Source: Plasmodiophora brassicae
Lineage: Eukaryota > Endomyxa: Phytomyxea > Phytomyxea > Plasmodiophorida
Direction of reading: 5' to 3'
Assembly: GCA_036867785.1 (NCBI GenBank)
Contig: CP145425.1
Coordinates: 124,001 to 188,000, forward strand
DNA length: 64,000 bases
Shown here: positions 44,187 to 55,109 of the stretch, piece by piece
Layout of the letters: each line of letters starts with the position of its first letter
Numbering within the stretch: position 1 is the stretch's first letter
The notes under the pieces: model-generated
What the model saw: the letters and a program-made list of their open reading frames with translations, nothing else
Told to the model about the DNA's origin: nothing
The model's database searches: none
Made by a program: the position numbers and the translations under genes

Positions 44187-44636
44187 CTGGGCGATTTAGC
44201 CTTAATCCGCTGTTACACTTGATATTGTCGTTATTCTCGTTTCACCGCGCGCTGTTGTAGACCGAACCGCCAACTAGGCCCTGAGAGCGCCAGGCTACAA
44301 GAGCAGCTGCTCTCGTGGCTAGTAATTGACAATCTGATCTACACTGTTACCGGGAACAGGCCCCGATCCTTCTTGCTTCTGAACGCGCCCCCCGCCACAG
44401 CTGATCTTCTTGAAACGGTTGCCTTCAGGATGACTGCATTGAGCCACCCGGGTGTTCTTTCAGTGGCGAGGACCCCGGTCAGGTCCGGATCACACAGCAT
44501 GCAACAGGTTCCCAGTTACCGTAGTCGACCCTGGGGGCCAATAAGCTTGCTATCTGCGAGGTTGCGGAAACTGCGGCACGCGGGGCCCCGTAATGTTGAC
44601 TTGCGCGTCACTCGTGAGCCCGCCGGTGACTAGAGG

Positions 44637-45730
44637 ATGTGCGCTTCCAGGCCAAAGGCCTGCTCAGTGTGCTGGCTTCGTCGGACGAAATGCGATGGTG
44701 GGCGACCATGTGCGCGCTGTGCGCGCCTGTTCATTCCAGACTGCCGAGATAGGGATCCCGCCCCGCAGAACGGCCGCGGGCACCGCCAGAGGTTGGGGAG
44801 GGCGTGCCCGCCTTGCGCGACTAGTAAAGTTCGTTGCGACACCGATCGTCCGTGTCGACGCTGCATACGTCTCGGCATCACGACGCGGTGCGGCGAGGTC
44901 GAACCAATCTGGTGCCTGGCTGTTGCGTCGCTCCTAACGACGCCTGCGGCCCAGCCGGAATCGTTGATTTGCTTGCTTCGCACTGCCCATCGGATATTTG
45001 ACCGCGACACTGTCCTACGTAACGACGTGTGAGAGCAATGGGTTGCCTGCCAGTTCTCGTTACTGGCAAATTGGAACGGAACGCCGGATGCTTATGTATA
45101 TATGATTGACAACCAGGCAATCGTACTGCCGGAGTCTAGGCGGGCGGGTACTGAAACCGGACGATGTCCGTTTCATTGAGCGAGAAATCTGGAGCGGCGT
45201 GGCCTGGAACGAGGTGGTCCCGCCTCCTGTCCTCGTTTCGCCGAGTTCCCCGCGTGACGTCGACTGGCAACGTCCAATGGTTATCTTTACTGCTGTAATA
45301 CCCGGTTCGGCCTGGCGTGATGGTCTGCCATCGTGGACTGGTAATCATTATTTTCATAGGAGATGGTGGGCCCACTGTTCGTATACAGACCCCGAACCCG
45401 TCCGCGACGACCCTGCTGGGCTACACGCAGCAGGAGATGGCCGCTGCCACAGCTGATTATAACAGTCGCCCACATGGGGAATTCCTGTCGACGTTCTTCA
45501 AGGTGTTCCACCCAGCATCATGGCCGACGCTCGTCTACTCCCTGTGTCGTCACTGGATGCTCGGGACGGACACGGTCGAATTCGGTCGGGTGACATTGCT
45601 TCGCAAAGACGCGCGCCCCGTGGACGCCTTCGCTACCATGACCATCAGGAAACAAAGCGGCTGCTCCTCGCCTACTGGGCCCACCATCACAGTTCACCAC
45701 ATCATGGATATCGATGTCATTGACGCGTGA
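44637..45730 (+). CDS. twin Zn2Cys6 protein, paralogue C, 3 exons
   Basis: Exons 44637-45028, 45117-45304 and 45360-45730 give 316 residues; the first intron (88 nt) is longer than in A and B. First cluster CSVCWLRRTKCDGGRPCARC, second CPPCATSKVRCDTDRPCRRC, both with their sixth Cys (PDC, TRC). The middle block reads SYCRSLGGRVLKPDDVRFIE with VAWNEVVPPPVLV. The PAS-like part shows GYTQQEMAAATADYNSRPHG and FHPASWPTLVYSLCRHWM. It is closest to A in the finger region. The run of three same-strand copies with equal intron phase shows local tandem duplication. Confidence 0.85.
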
Positions 45731-45850
45731 TAACGCCCCGCGTCTGCTGGACGCGTTTCACCAGCGCAGCAGCTGCATTCTACATACAGCCGACGCCGAT
45801 GGTGTTGCCCACTGAATCCCCGCGGCCGGATCGTGTCGCGGTCGACTCGT

Positions 45851-45869
45851 GGGGGGGGGGGGGGGGGGG
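45851..45869. repeat. 19-bp poly-G tract
   Basis: An uninterrupted run of 19 G lies 120 bp upstream of the next gene's start, in the gap after the third Zn2Cys6 gene. It is a G-quadruplex candidate and an assembly-error risk. Confidence 0.9.
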
Positions 45870-45993
45870 TGGTTCTCTCCGTCGCCTGTTGGGGTTCCGG
45901 CTCCGATGCGATTTTGCAGGTCCGCCGCAGACGGGAGGGGGCGTTCGTGATGCGGGGTCCGCCTTTGATGAATAACGCAGCGCTGTAGACCAT

Positions 45994-47793
45994 ATGGCGG
46001 CGACATCGACGCGACGGGCGACCACTGGCGTATCGGGACGCGGCCCTCGACTAGCGATCCTGTTCGTCGGCGGTCAAGACGTGCCGCCGACGCTGTGCGC
46101 AGCGCTCCAGGCGGCTTTACCGGTAGTTGGGGAGCCTCCCATTTGGCGCACTGAACGCACTCATATCTGTACAGAGCACGGCTGTGGTTGGATATGGGTC
46201 GTCGTGGGTGTCTGTAGAGAGGCTAACGCTGGTGTCGCCGGCTGCATCCGTGCTGGACTCCCTGACGACTTTGCACGCCAAGGTGGCGTTGCCACTCCAA
46301 TTCCGGTATCGTCGAACCTGAATCCTGAACGGTGCAGAATAATGGAAAGCATAGCGACATTGTGGTGTTTTGCACTGGGCAGGAAATGCCACCGCCGGAG
46401 GACGCGCTGGACACGTTCATCGCCATCGACAATGCCCTGAACGATGTAGACTCAGGCATCCGCTCTGCAACTTGTGTTTGGGCTTCTTATTCCACGTATT
46501 GGACTAGCAACAATGTCGTCTTCGAGTTGTTTGCCTGAAGGGGTATGATCTTCGAGACTGGGACCGGCTGCTGGGCGCCTTCGTTACGTAAGGACGAAGC
46601 CCTGGTCTTGTACTGTTTCATGCCGTGCTTTCTTACGATCAGACAGGCGCATCGATGACTGGTCGCACGTTCCTCCGGAGGCCTTATATGACGTCAGCAA
46701 GCTCTGGACCGGGACACTGCAATTGGGGCCGGGCTGCGAACTCCCTGGCGTTGTACTGACCAGCACGAGTTCATCACCGCGGAAGCCAGGGTCGCTGACG
46801 TCGTCGGCGCTTTCCGCGATGAACGACAAGCCTCTTCAGGTTGGTTTTGTTCTATGTGCAAACACGTTGCTGGAGGTTGACGTGCGCCAGGTCGTTGCTC
46901 GTGTTCGCCTATCAACGGTTCCGGTATTCATCTTTCGGAAAGCGGTTCGCGGTCAACTGCGACCGACGTCGGGTCGTGGTGCGACGCATCGTTTGCTGTC
47001 TGTCTGGGCAGCGGGTCGTGGGGCCATGGCTGATGGGCATGGTCTTCTTATGCAGTTCAGTCCCGACTGCATCCTGATGTGCTATGCCGTTGGCGCAGAG
47101 GGATTACACTTTCGGATGCTGTGGTCCACGTCGGAGGAGGCCAAATTGTCTGGCTCCGGCGTGTACTCGTATCTGTGGACTCATGGCTGCGTTGCTGCGA
47201 GCAAGAAGCGCGTTTCCAGGTCCGGCAGTCAACCTAGCCTGCTGGAGGCCGGCGCGGAACGAACCCGAAGCCAGATCCTGTTGGAGAGCGCGCCGCTCGA
47301 CACGCCGAAAGACCTGACCCGGTTCATGCAGTGTCAGCAACAGCTCCGGCAGACGCTGCCCGAGCATCGGAACAGGAGGACCATAGCATCCAGCAGTTCG
47401 AACACGTCAATGGAGGATGCGATGGCCGATCCCAGCATCGAGTATTGCAACGCTGACAGCGCCGGAAACGACGCCATGATTTCGACGTTGCACAAGCTGT
47501 TCCTGCCGAGTCCCTATCGCCGCCTAAGCGGTATTATGCCGGTCATGGATGTTGGCAACGAGGAGAACGTTCGCCCAGTCAACGTCGGCAGTGACAACGC
47601 GGGCGCCCCCGGTGCCGGGCCACGTGACGAGTGCCCCCGACCTGTACAGCCATCACCTCAGGACGCACAGCCGGCGTTACCGGACACGCTTCATCACGAC
47701 ATTGTCACGTTCCTGGTCAACCGGGTGCCCGTGCACGCGCTCGCAGACGCAGCGGCGAAAGTCGAGGACGTTATACGGCGGTCTTGGCTGTGA
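45994..47793 (+). CDS. unrecognised soluble protein, at least 5 exons
   Basis: Exons 45994-46122, 46175-46282, 46338-46445, 46508-46587 and 46647-47793 give 523 residues; four introns of 52-62 nt all keep frame. The N-terminal part looks like an alpha/beta or longin-like fold (PRLAILFVGGQDVPPTLCAA, KHSDIVVFCTGQEMPPPEDA, RLRVVCLKGYDLRDWDRLL). The C-terminal half is helical and Ser-rich, ending with TFLVNRVPVHALADAAAKVE. A 54-nt in-frame segment at 46840-46893 (GTTGGT to GCCAG) may be a further intron. I do not recognise the family; an adaptor or trafficking protein is only a guess. Confidence 0.7.
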
Positions 47794-48075
47794 TGTACAC
47801 TACCAACAACAATACAGTATTTATTCTACGTCGCTTCGACACACCGATAGCGAGTCCCAGGCATCCAGAACGCTGTCGACGTCATCGAGGCAGTGGGCGA
47901 ACAAGACCAGGATAGCCGGTAGGTGGAAACGAGTCAGGACCAGGGAACGTATTCGTCTCTCGGGCCACCGCAGCCACCAGCGTGTTTCAAATATTCGACG
48001 ATTTATTCACGAAAGCGGGAACCGACGCGGTGTCGCCCACAAAAATCATCCCAGGATGGTGGTTGCACATGATGC

Positions 48076-48681
48076 CTAACGGCCAGTGACGGATTCCTTC
48101 AGGTTGGACATCTTCTCGGAGATGGATTCCTTGGCGCCCTGGATGGTGCTGGATACCTTCTCGCCAGCCTCTCCGAGCTTCTGCTGCGTCGTTTCTTTGG
48201 CGCTCTGCAGCTTCCCCTTGCTGTTGTCGGCAGCGTCCTTCGTTTGCCACTTGGCCGACTCGGACGACTCCTTCAGCTTGTCGCCGGCTTGCTGCATATT
48301 GTCGCGTGCTTGTTCGCCGAGCTCCTCGGTGCGGTCCTGGGCCGATTCTTTGGTGCCACGCAGCGACTGGCGGGCCTGGCCAGCCTTCTCATGCATGGAC
48401 TCCTTCATTTGCTGCGCCTTCTCATTTGCCTCGTGGCCTAGGTCTCCGGCACGCTCCTTGACGCCCTCCTTCATGTCGCGCATCTTGTCGCTCAGGGACT
48501 CGCCTCGCTCCTGCGCCGCCTGCTTCGTCTGCTCGGCCTTCTCGCCCAGGCGTCCCTTCTGCTCATAGGCCTCCTCCTTCGTCTGTTCCTTCAGGATGCC
48601 GACCTGCTCGCCCGCCTTCCTGGCGGTCTCGCTGATCTTGTCCTTGCCCTCGCCAACCTTCTGCTTGATGGTGTCGAACAT
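48076..48681 (-). CDS. LEA group 3-like protein, intronless
   Basis: The product has 201 residues, nearly all in an 11-residue amphipathic repeat rich in Lys, Glu, Gln and Ala (KAEQTKQAAQERGESLSDKM and SAKETTQQKLGEAGEKV are typical), with no aromatic core, no signal peptide and no Cys. This is the signature of late-embryogenesis-abundant group 3 and related CsbD/apolipoprotein-like proteins that protect membranes and proteins in desiccation. In a protist that forms resting stages, a spore or cyst role is plausible but inferred. Confidence 0.85.
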   Translation of the reverse strand: MFDTIKQKVGEGKDKISETARKAGEQVGILKEQTKEEAYEQKGRLGEKAEQTKQAAQERGESLSDKMRDMKEGVKERAGDLGHEANEKAQQMKESMHEKAGQARQSLRGTKESAQDRTEELGEQARDNMQQAGDKLKESSESAKWQTKDAADNSKGKLQSAKETTQQKLGEAGEKVSSTIQGAKESISEKMSNLKESVTGR

Positions 48682-48783
48682 GTTGTCTCAATCACACAAA
48701 TTGATGAATGCCGGCCAGCCGTCGACCTAGACCGATGGAGCACCAGGCGCGCACCTTTCCCTGCCGGTTTCCGACCCGAACAA

Positions 48784-49529
48784 GTGCCGCCCCGGCGCCT
48801 TCGCCTATTTCTGTCCGCTGACAACACCGACCGACCCGGGGAACTTTCCGAAGGACCCCGAGCCGCACACGTTGCCAGCGTGGGTCCGGAACCTTCCGGA
48901 CGGCCCCGGGCCGGTTCGCAAGCGGCGCCTGCGAGACCGGGGGTCCGATGCTCGCGGATCGCTGAAGGGTACCCGAATCTTGATCATCGATCGCGTCTGT
49001 CGCCCCGTTGCAGGGCATGTTCACAGCCTGGCCCCCGCACCATGACCAGGTCGGGCGGTCTGCCAACTCGCCTCGCCGAACGGGATCGTCGGCGCGCCGA
49101 CCGACGTCCACAACCCGGCGACGTTCGTCGTCGGGCCCGTCTACCCCCGAGAAGCCGCCCAGGCTCGTGAGGAAGCCACTGCCGGAGGCCGAGGCGTGCC
49201 GTGTCGAGTACCTGTGCCGGCCCCGTACGAAACATTTGTCGAAGAAGGGCACGGCCGGCACGCTGGCGAACGCGTGGGTCGTCATGCGCGCCGTATCGTC
49301 CGGCAAGGACATCCTCGGCAAGATCGACCAACGTCTGCTCATATCGCAGATGTCCACGCCCAACAACGACGGCGGCGTCGACGCGACCGCCGACCGGAAA
49401 GCGTCCAGCGAGGCGATGCGCGCCAGCCGTGACCGCTCGCGTCAAACGACCCGTCGGCGCCTCCAGCAGGTCTCCACCCCACCGGTCCAGTACGCGCGCA
49501 TGATCTACCCTGGACGCTCGCGCCGTTAG
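48784..49529 (+). CDS. hypothetical protein, exon structure unresolved
   Basis: A convincing segment at about 48780-49050 reads CRPGAFAYFCPLTTPTDPG, NFPKDPEPHTLPAWVRNLP and GPVRKRRLRDRGSD. A second at 49130-49529, in another frame, reads PEAEACRVEYLCRPRTKHLS, GTLANAWVVMRAVSSGKDI and GKIDQRLLISQMSTPNN. At least one intron must lie between, but the junction could not be fixed; candidates start at GTACCC (48970) or GTCGGG (49051). No family is recognised. The shared strand and spacing favour one gene. Confidence 0.5.
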
Positions 49530-49993
49530 CAGTACACAGTACACACACACATGCCCATGCGGTACTGCAATAACAGAACGATTAGGGCGCGGCTTCCGTA
49601 CAGTTGCAGTCGTGACTCGTGACGTGCCGTTACAGCCAGTCCGTCCCCCGTGCAGTTTCCATTCGGCGCCGACGTGGACAGAGTACGTAGCCTGCTAGCC
49701 GCGACGGGGCCGGGCAGTGTGTACTGTGTGTAGCTTCGGCAGTCGTCGACAGTCCGCGACTGCAGTTGGTCCGGGCATCGCTGCGCGGCGGTCTGTGAAT
49801 CGCGGCCGGCAGCAGCATCCGTCCCGTGCCCGGTTGCGATAGATACGTGGCGATATCTTTGTCGTGTCACGTGCCACGTGATACACCTAGACCGGCGTCG
49901 CTGGCGACATGGAGAATGGAAGGTCAGGCGAGTGCGGGGGGTCGCATCGCCGCGACGTCCATATCTGAGTTTCGATCCAGGGCAACGGAGCCC
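49530..49993. other. intergenic region with CA/TG-rich runs
   Basis: The stretch contains short CA repeats near 49533-49550 and no settled gene. It probably holds the promoter and perhaps an upstream exon of the HECT gene. Confidence 0.5.
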
Positions 49994-52453
49994 ATGGAGA
50001 CGCGCCTGCGATCGAGGGTCATTGCGTTCGTCGCTCGTTGGCCGAGCCGGTTGCATGCGTGATACTCACTGATGTGGGCCAGATACTACAACATGCTGCA
50101 TTCGGGCTGTGGGAACGCGGGCTGCACGAACGCGAACTGTGCCAGCAATCCTGGTCAGCTGCTGACTTTGTCGAACGCTGCTGCGCTTTGTGGCTGATTG
50201 TCGATCGTGCAGCGTTCTCTGCTTTGTCCAGCCAAGCCGCCCTTCAACGCGCCATTGAGCTGGTCAAGGAAGACGCTCCTCTGTGTCGCGTTGGATCGCC
50301 AACAGACCCTTCTGGTCAACACCTTATGCAACGGTGTCTTACACCGACGATTGAATCGTTCGTACAGGACTCATTGCGCTCGTCGAATCATCACCTGTTG
50401 CCGTTGTTAAGGCACACGTTCAGCAGGTGCTGGCGCCCGTGTTTTCGAAGGCCAACCTGTAAACAGTCGTTGTGTCCAGGTGTTTGCCAATTCGAGGACG
50501 ATCTGCGAATCGTTCCCGAGGGCGACAGAGGCCCTGGGCCCAGTTGTCGCCACGTTCTCGGCGCTGCAATCGTTGAACGACGCATCGGTCACCGAGGCGT
50601 TACTGCAGCGACTGCAACGAATCGGGTCGCTGACGGCCGACAGAATTGATAACGGCACGCTGCTGGCCATCTACATTGTCCTGCAGAACGAGATGTTTCT
50701 CGACCCAAGCAGTCACAGCGTTCTGCGAACGCTGTTCGACGCGTTGCATACAGTGACGCGTGCCCAGCGGGAACAGCTCGAGAGATGGATGTCGCAGACG
50801 TCGGCATCTGACATCGGTCGCATGGTCGCCATCGTGCAGACATTCATCTCAGTCAAGTGGGCGCTGGGCCCGCGTATGGACGAGATCGGTCCTGCGGCAC
50901 GCTTCCTGGGCATCGTCTACAGCGCAAACGTTCATATGGGGGAACCGGTACCCTACACGGAATTCCACAATGAGCTCGTCAATGCCGGTTCGTCCGCCTC
51001 GCAGCTAGAGAACAGTAAGCGTGCGATTGATTCCTTGTGTCGACAGAGCTGGACGTCAAGCAGGACTTCATTGACTGGCACGAATCCGACGGGTTCTGCT
51101 TTTCAAGATCGCCGTACTTACTGAACGCGGCAACGAAATCGAGCCTGATGCAATTCGACGCCATGCTGCAGATGCGCGATCAGCTGGACGAAGCGCTGAT
51201 GCGGTATCTGTTCCATCATTCGATGGACGGGCCTGCGCCGTTCCTCATCCTGCAGGTGCGCCGGAGCGATCTGGTCGCCGACACGCTGCACCAGATCCAG
51301 GGCAGGAACAGCGACGACTTCAAGAAACCGCTCAAGGTGAAGTTCATCGGCGAGGACGGCATCGACGAAGGCGGGATCCAGAAGGAGTTCTTCCAGCTGC
51401 TCGTCAAGCAGCTGTTCAACCCGGCCTACGGCATGTTCATCGTCGACGACGAGACGCACACGTACTGGTTCAACAAGGACAGTTTCGAGTCGAAGCACGA
51501 ATACGAGCTTATCGGTAGTACCAGCGCTGTCGTGCGGACCATCGCATGGGCACTGATTTGACATTAGGTGCCATGCTCGGCCTGGCGATCTACAACAGCG
51601 TTATCCTGGATCTGCATTTCCCGCTCTGCGTCTACAAGAAGCTTCTAAACTCGCCCGTATCGTTCGACGACCTTCGGTCATTCAACCCGTCTTTGCATAG
51701 AGGGCTCCAACAACTTCGCGATTTCGACGGTGTGTGGGGTACCGTTCTTGTCGCATCGCCCGCTCCCTGACGACGAACCTTGCAGGTGATGTCGAATCCG
51801 TGTTCTGCCTGACCTTCTCCATCGAGTACAGCCTGTTTGGCGAGGTGAAGCGCGTCGAGCTCTGCCCTAACGGGCAGAACATCCCCGTCACGAAAGAGAA
51901 CCGGGAACGGTACGTCGAGCTGTTCACAGAGTACACGCTCAACACCAGCATCGAAACGCAGTTCTCCGCGTTCAAATACGGGTAACCGCGTCGCCGCCTG
52001 GGAACGGGCCGTTCGTTCTGATTGGGGAATAGGTTCGAGATGGTTTGCGGTGGCGCCTGGTTGCACCTGTTCCGACCTGAAGAGCTCGAGCTGGCGATTT
52101 GCGGCTCGCCCGAACTGGACTTCCATGCCCTGGAGGCGGCGGCCAAGTACGAAAACTACACGAGGGACAGCCCCGTGATCGTCAACTTCTGGAAGGTGGT
52201 CCACGAGATGACCGAGGAGCAGAAGCGGCGATTCCTGTCGTTCTGCACGGGCAGCGACCGCGTCCCGATCAACGGTCTTGGTAGCCTGCGTGTCCCGTTC
52301 ATTATCGCGCGGAACGGTGGCGACTCGGATCGCCTCCCGACATCGCACACGTGTTTCAACCACCTCCTATTACCCGCGTATTCTACGCTGGGCAAGCTTC
52401 GCGAGCGCCTTCTGACCGCCATCCAGAACTCGGAAGGGTTCGGCCTGATGTAG
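49994..52453 (+). CDS. UBE3A-like HECT E3 ubiquitin ligase with AZUL zinc finger, about 9 exons
   Basis: Core exons: 50083-50153, 50213-50361, (50412-50438), 50480-50987, 51047-51514, 51568-51729, 51786-51981 and 52033-52453. The AZUL finger characteristic of UBE3A is built from two exons: [20 protein letters not shown], then [20 protein letters not shown] and DAPLC. A helical middle leads to the HECT domain ([50 protein letters not shown]-like helix, [17 protein letters not shown]). The catalytic Cys sits in [17 protein letters not shown]. Both ends of the HECT fold are complete. The first exon (49994 or earlier) and the 27-nt exon are tentative. In animals UBE3A targets proteins for proteasomal breakdown. 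Confidence 0.93.
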
Positions 52454-52670
52454 CGCACTCCCTACCCAGCGTCATACTGTTCCAAAGAACGCTGTTCATA
52501 GATAAACTCACCCACATAGCTAGTCCAGCCCCGATGGCGACGATTACGTGTCGAACAGGCGCGCGTTCAGGGTTTGTACTCGCTAATGAAAACGGCTGCA
52601 CTTCAACGAGGGCGGACAATCTATCAGTTCACGTACCTGTTTGGGTTGGGAACGCAATGGATCGGATCAT

Positions 52671-52755
52671 GCCTGCGTGGCTCAGTTGGTAGTAGCGTAG
52701 GTCTCATATCCAATGAGTTATCCTGAGGTCGCAAGTTCGAGCCTTGCCGCAGGCA
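52671..52755 (+). tRNA. tRNA-Met(CAT), elongator type, with 11-nt intron
   Basis: The acceptor stem GCCTGCG pairs fully with CGCAGGC, followed by discriminator A. The T-arm is GCAAG-TTCGAGC-CTTGC, and the D-arm GCTCAGTTGGTAGTAGC. The anticodon CAT lies at 52705-52707. An insert (52709-52719, TCCAATGAGTT) after position 37 is placed where eukaryotic tRNA introns lie; removing it gives the seven-base loop CTCATAA and a 74-nt tRNA. Confidence 0.88.
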
Positions 52756-52756
52756 T

Positions 52757-52766
52757 CTTTTTTTTG
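52757..52766 (+). terminator. RNA polymerase III poly-T terminator
   Basis: A T-rich run directly after the tRNA (CTTTTTTTTGG) is the expected Pol III stop. Confidence 0.85.
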
Positions 52767-52885
52767 GCGCAGGCCGGGCAGAGCCACCGTTGCCCGCTTC
52801 GCCACTGAATTCAGAACTTGGCGGCAGATGCTGGGCTCAATGACGCTATCCCTGCCTGTCGTCGCCAAGACGCTCAATGAGCTTA

Positions 52886-53027
52886 TCCTCCAGGCGATCC
52901 GTTGCGACAATCGCCTCGCAGAACATCGATCGAAACGGGAGGGGCGGACGGTGCTGCGACGACGACGGGAACGCGGCCGTCGATCGATGTTCTGCGAGGC
53001 GATTGTCGCAACGAATAGCCTGGAGGA
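52886..53027. repeat. perfect 33-bp inverted repeat within an about 47-bp stem
   Basis: The arm 52900-52932 is the exact reverse complement of 52981-53013. Pairing extends outward with about four mismatches to 52886 and 53027 (TCCTCCAGG against CCTGGAGGA). The loop is 48 nt. It lies between the tRNA and the 3' end of the LRR-IQ gene. Confidence 0.95.
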
Positions 53028-53080
53028 CAATCTCAGAGCAACGCTACAGCTTTGGCGTTCAGATGGCGCATTGGGATATT

Positions 53081-54774
53081 TTAATATTGTGTTACACTCC
53101 CAAGATGTAGGGCAGACTCGCACGTTCCGACGCGTTTCGACAGTAATTGCAAAGACGCCAGAGCGTTGGCAAGTGCCTTCTCGAGCGTTGCCACGCGGGA
53201 CTCCAGTTCGGACGGCTGCGTCGATGGTGGTGGAACAGATGCATCTTCGTGTTCTACTGTCTGGACCTCACAGGTCGTTTGCTGAACGTTTCGAAGGGCT
53301 TTCACTCTGTACAAGAATTGTCAAAGTAACGGACCATCAGTACCAGACGATTCCTAACCGTTCCATGCAGCTCCTGAATACGACCCGAAGACGCCTCCGG
53401 CGCCAATGACTCTGGATAACGGTCGCTGCGACCCCTCTAACTGTCCACCTTGTGCTGGAAGACAGCTTTTGGACGTCAGGAAGGCCGGCTGAAAGCCTGG
53501 CACTGGTTAACCTGCAGAGCAAACATCAACGGCGGGAGCCAACAGTTGGTTGAGATCACGTACCTCAGGTTCGCTAAACATTCTGACAGCATATTGTCGA
53601 CATCGTCATCACCAGATGCAGGTCCGTCTGCAAACACGAATTGGGATGACGAACGCACGTCGAGATTGTCACTGCCAGGCTGCAGTATTGTACACACACG
53701 GCCTGCATCCTTCTTGTCGGTATTCTCAACCGGGGCGACAGAACGCAAGTAGCGCGTCAGTTCGTCCTCGTATCCGCCGTTTAGCAGGTTCAGCAGGTCG
53801 AGGGACAGTTCTAGCGAGGGACCTTCGCAGAACAGCACCCTGCTCTGACTCCTGCAGCACAATACTGTCAACGTGAACAACAGGCTGACGATGACGAGTG
53901 CTTACAGCTCGTTTTGACTAGGAGGGCGCTCGTCGATTGTCTCTATAAATGGTAGAACGAAGCAGATAAACGCTCTGTAGCTGTAGCCATCTCTGTACGC
54001 TGTAATGATGAACGGATTGTCATCTGCAGAAACTTCAATTGCGAGCAGATGCGACGAACCTGCATCTTACCGCACGACAGGGAACGAAGCTCGTCGAGGC
54101 CACTGAGGAACGTGAACGATTGCAGGCTGGCCAAGGCATTGCTGGACAAGCTTAGCCACCGTAACGACGCACGTGGCAACAAGTCAGAGGCGTCTTGCAA
54201 CGACGATATGAAGTTAGCCGTCAAATCGAGAACCTGCCAGGGTTGGCGTCAGCGGGGCACAAATGCGATATACGATGCCAGCCAATCACGGCATAGACCA
54301 CCTCAAGGTTTTCATTCTTTGTCAGATCGCTGATCGATTCGATCTCGTTATTCGCCAGATTCAGTACACGAAGATGACGAAGCGAAGACAGGTTATCGAT
54401 GTCGCGAATAACATTATTCGACAGATTCAGCTCCTGCAGGTGAACCGAACCCTCCAGCCCTGCCACATGACAGCATCAGGAACGCATCGACCAATGAATA
54501 CACAACCGCTAACCATGAATATTCGATATCGCGTTATAGGACAGATCGAGAACTCTCAGTCTTGATAGTAATGCAAAGGGGCTGCCCGCCAGCGACGATA
54601 TGCCGTTATCGAACAGATGCAACACTTCCAGCGTATGCCCAAACTCAACAGGAAACGGATCGACCCGCGAAATCGAATTCTTGCCTGCAGATCGAAAACC
54701 TCAGCCGGGCGAACATGTTATGGGCGAGGACCCGCACCGAGATCGAGCTCGACGACGTCGGCGTCACCGACCAT
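53081..54774 (-). CDS. leucine-rich-repeat, IQ-motif and coiled-coil protein, 8 exons
   Basis: Exons 54774-54738, 54684-54514, 54459-54302, 54233-54071, 54023-53906, 53851-53564, 53511-53359 and 53306-53081 give 437 residues; all introns are 47-68 nt and in phase. Order: SDS22-type LRRs (VVELDLGKNSISRVDPFPV, LEVLHLFDNGISSLAG, RLRVLDLSYNAISNIHG, LQELNLSNNVIRDIDNL, LRVLNLANNEIESISDL), an LRR cap (DDNPFIITAYRDGYSYRAFI), an acidic linker, one IQ motif (AATVIQSHWRRRRLR) for calmodulin binding, and a C-terminal coiled coil (ELESRVATLEKALANALASL). The design is typical of centrosome or cilium-linked LRRC/LRRIQ proteins. A start upstream of 54774 is possible. Confidence 0.88.
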
Positions 54775-55109
54775 ATTGGCCGCCGCATCTACGGATGTGA
54801 TCCCGCGTCCTAATCATCAACAGTCGGGCCCCCGTTCTGTAAACAATCAAAGCGGCGCCCGCTCACCAGCCAGCTGAAGTCGGTGGTGACCGCCCGCGCG
54901 TCCCTCCGGCTCCTGCGCCGTCATGTCATTTGCCCGCCGCCAAATGTCGCGCTCGACAAAAATAGCCACCGAATGCAACAGGGACCGCCCGATTCCGACG
55001 ACTGCAGATCTCATCGTCGTGACGCACTGGGGACCCACTGCAGCTTCTGAGTCACGGGGCGCCGGCAGCTGCAGCTCTCGCTGAGCGAATACGTTACGGG
55101 CGCTGTATA

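Noticed and set aside
45694-46025. Overlapping Pro/Arg-rich frames around the poly-G tract
   Set aside because: They arise from the homopolymer and GC-rich flank, with no start or splice support.
48692-49366. 225-codon minus-strand frame
   Set aside because: The plus strand holds more protein-like segments (AYFCPLTTPTDPGNFPKD); the minus frame is its shadow.
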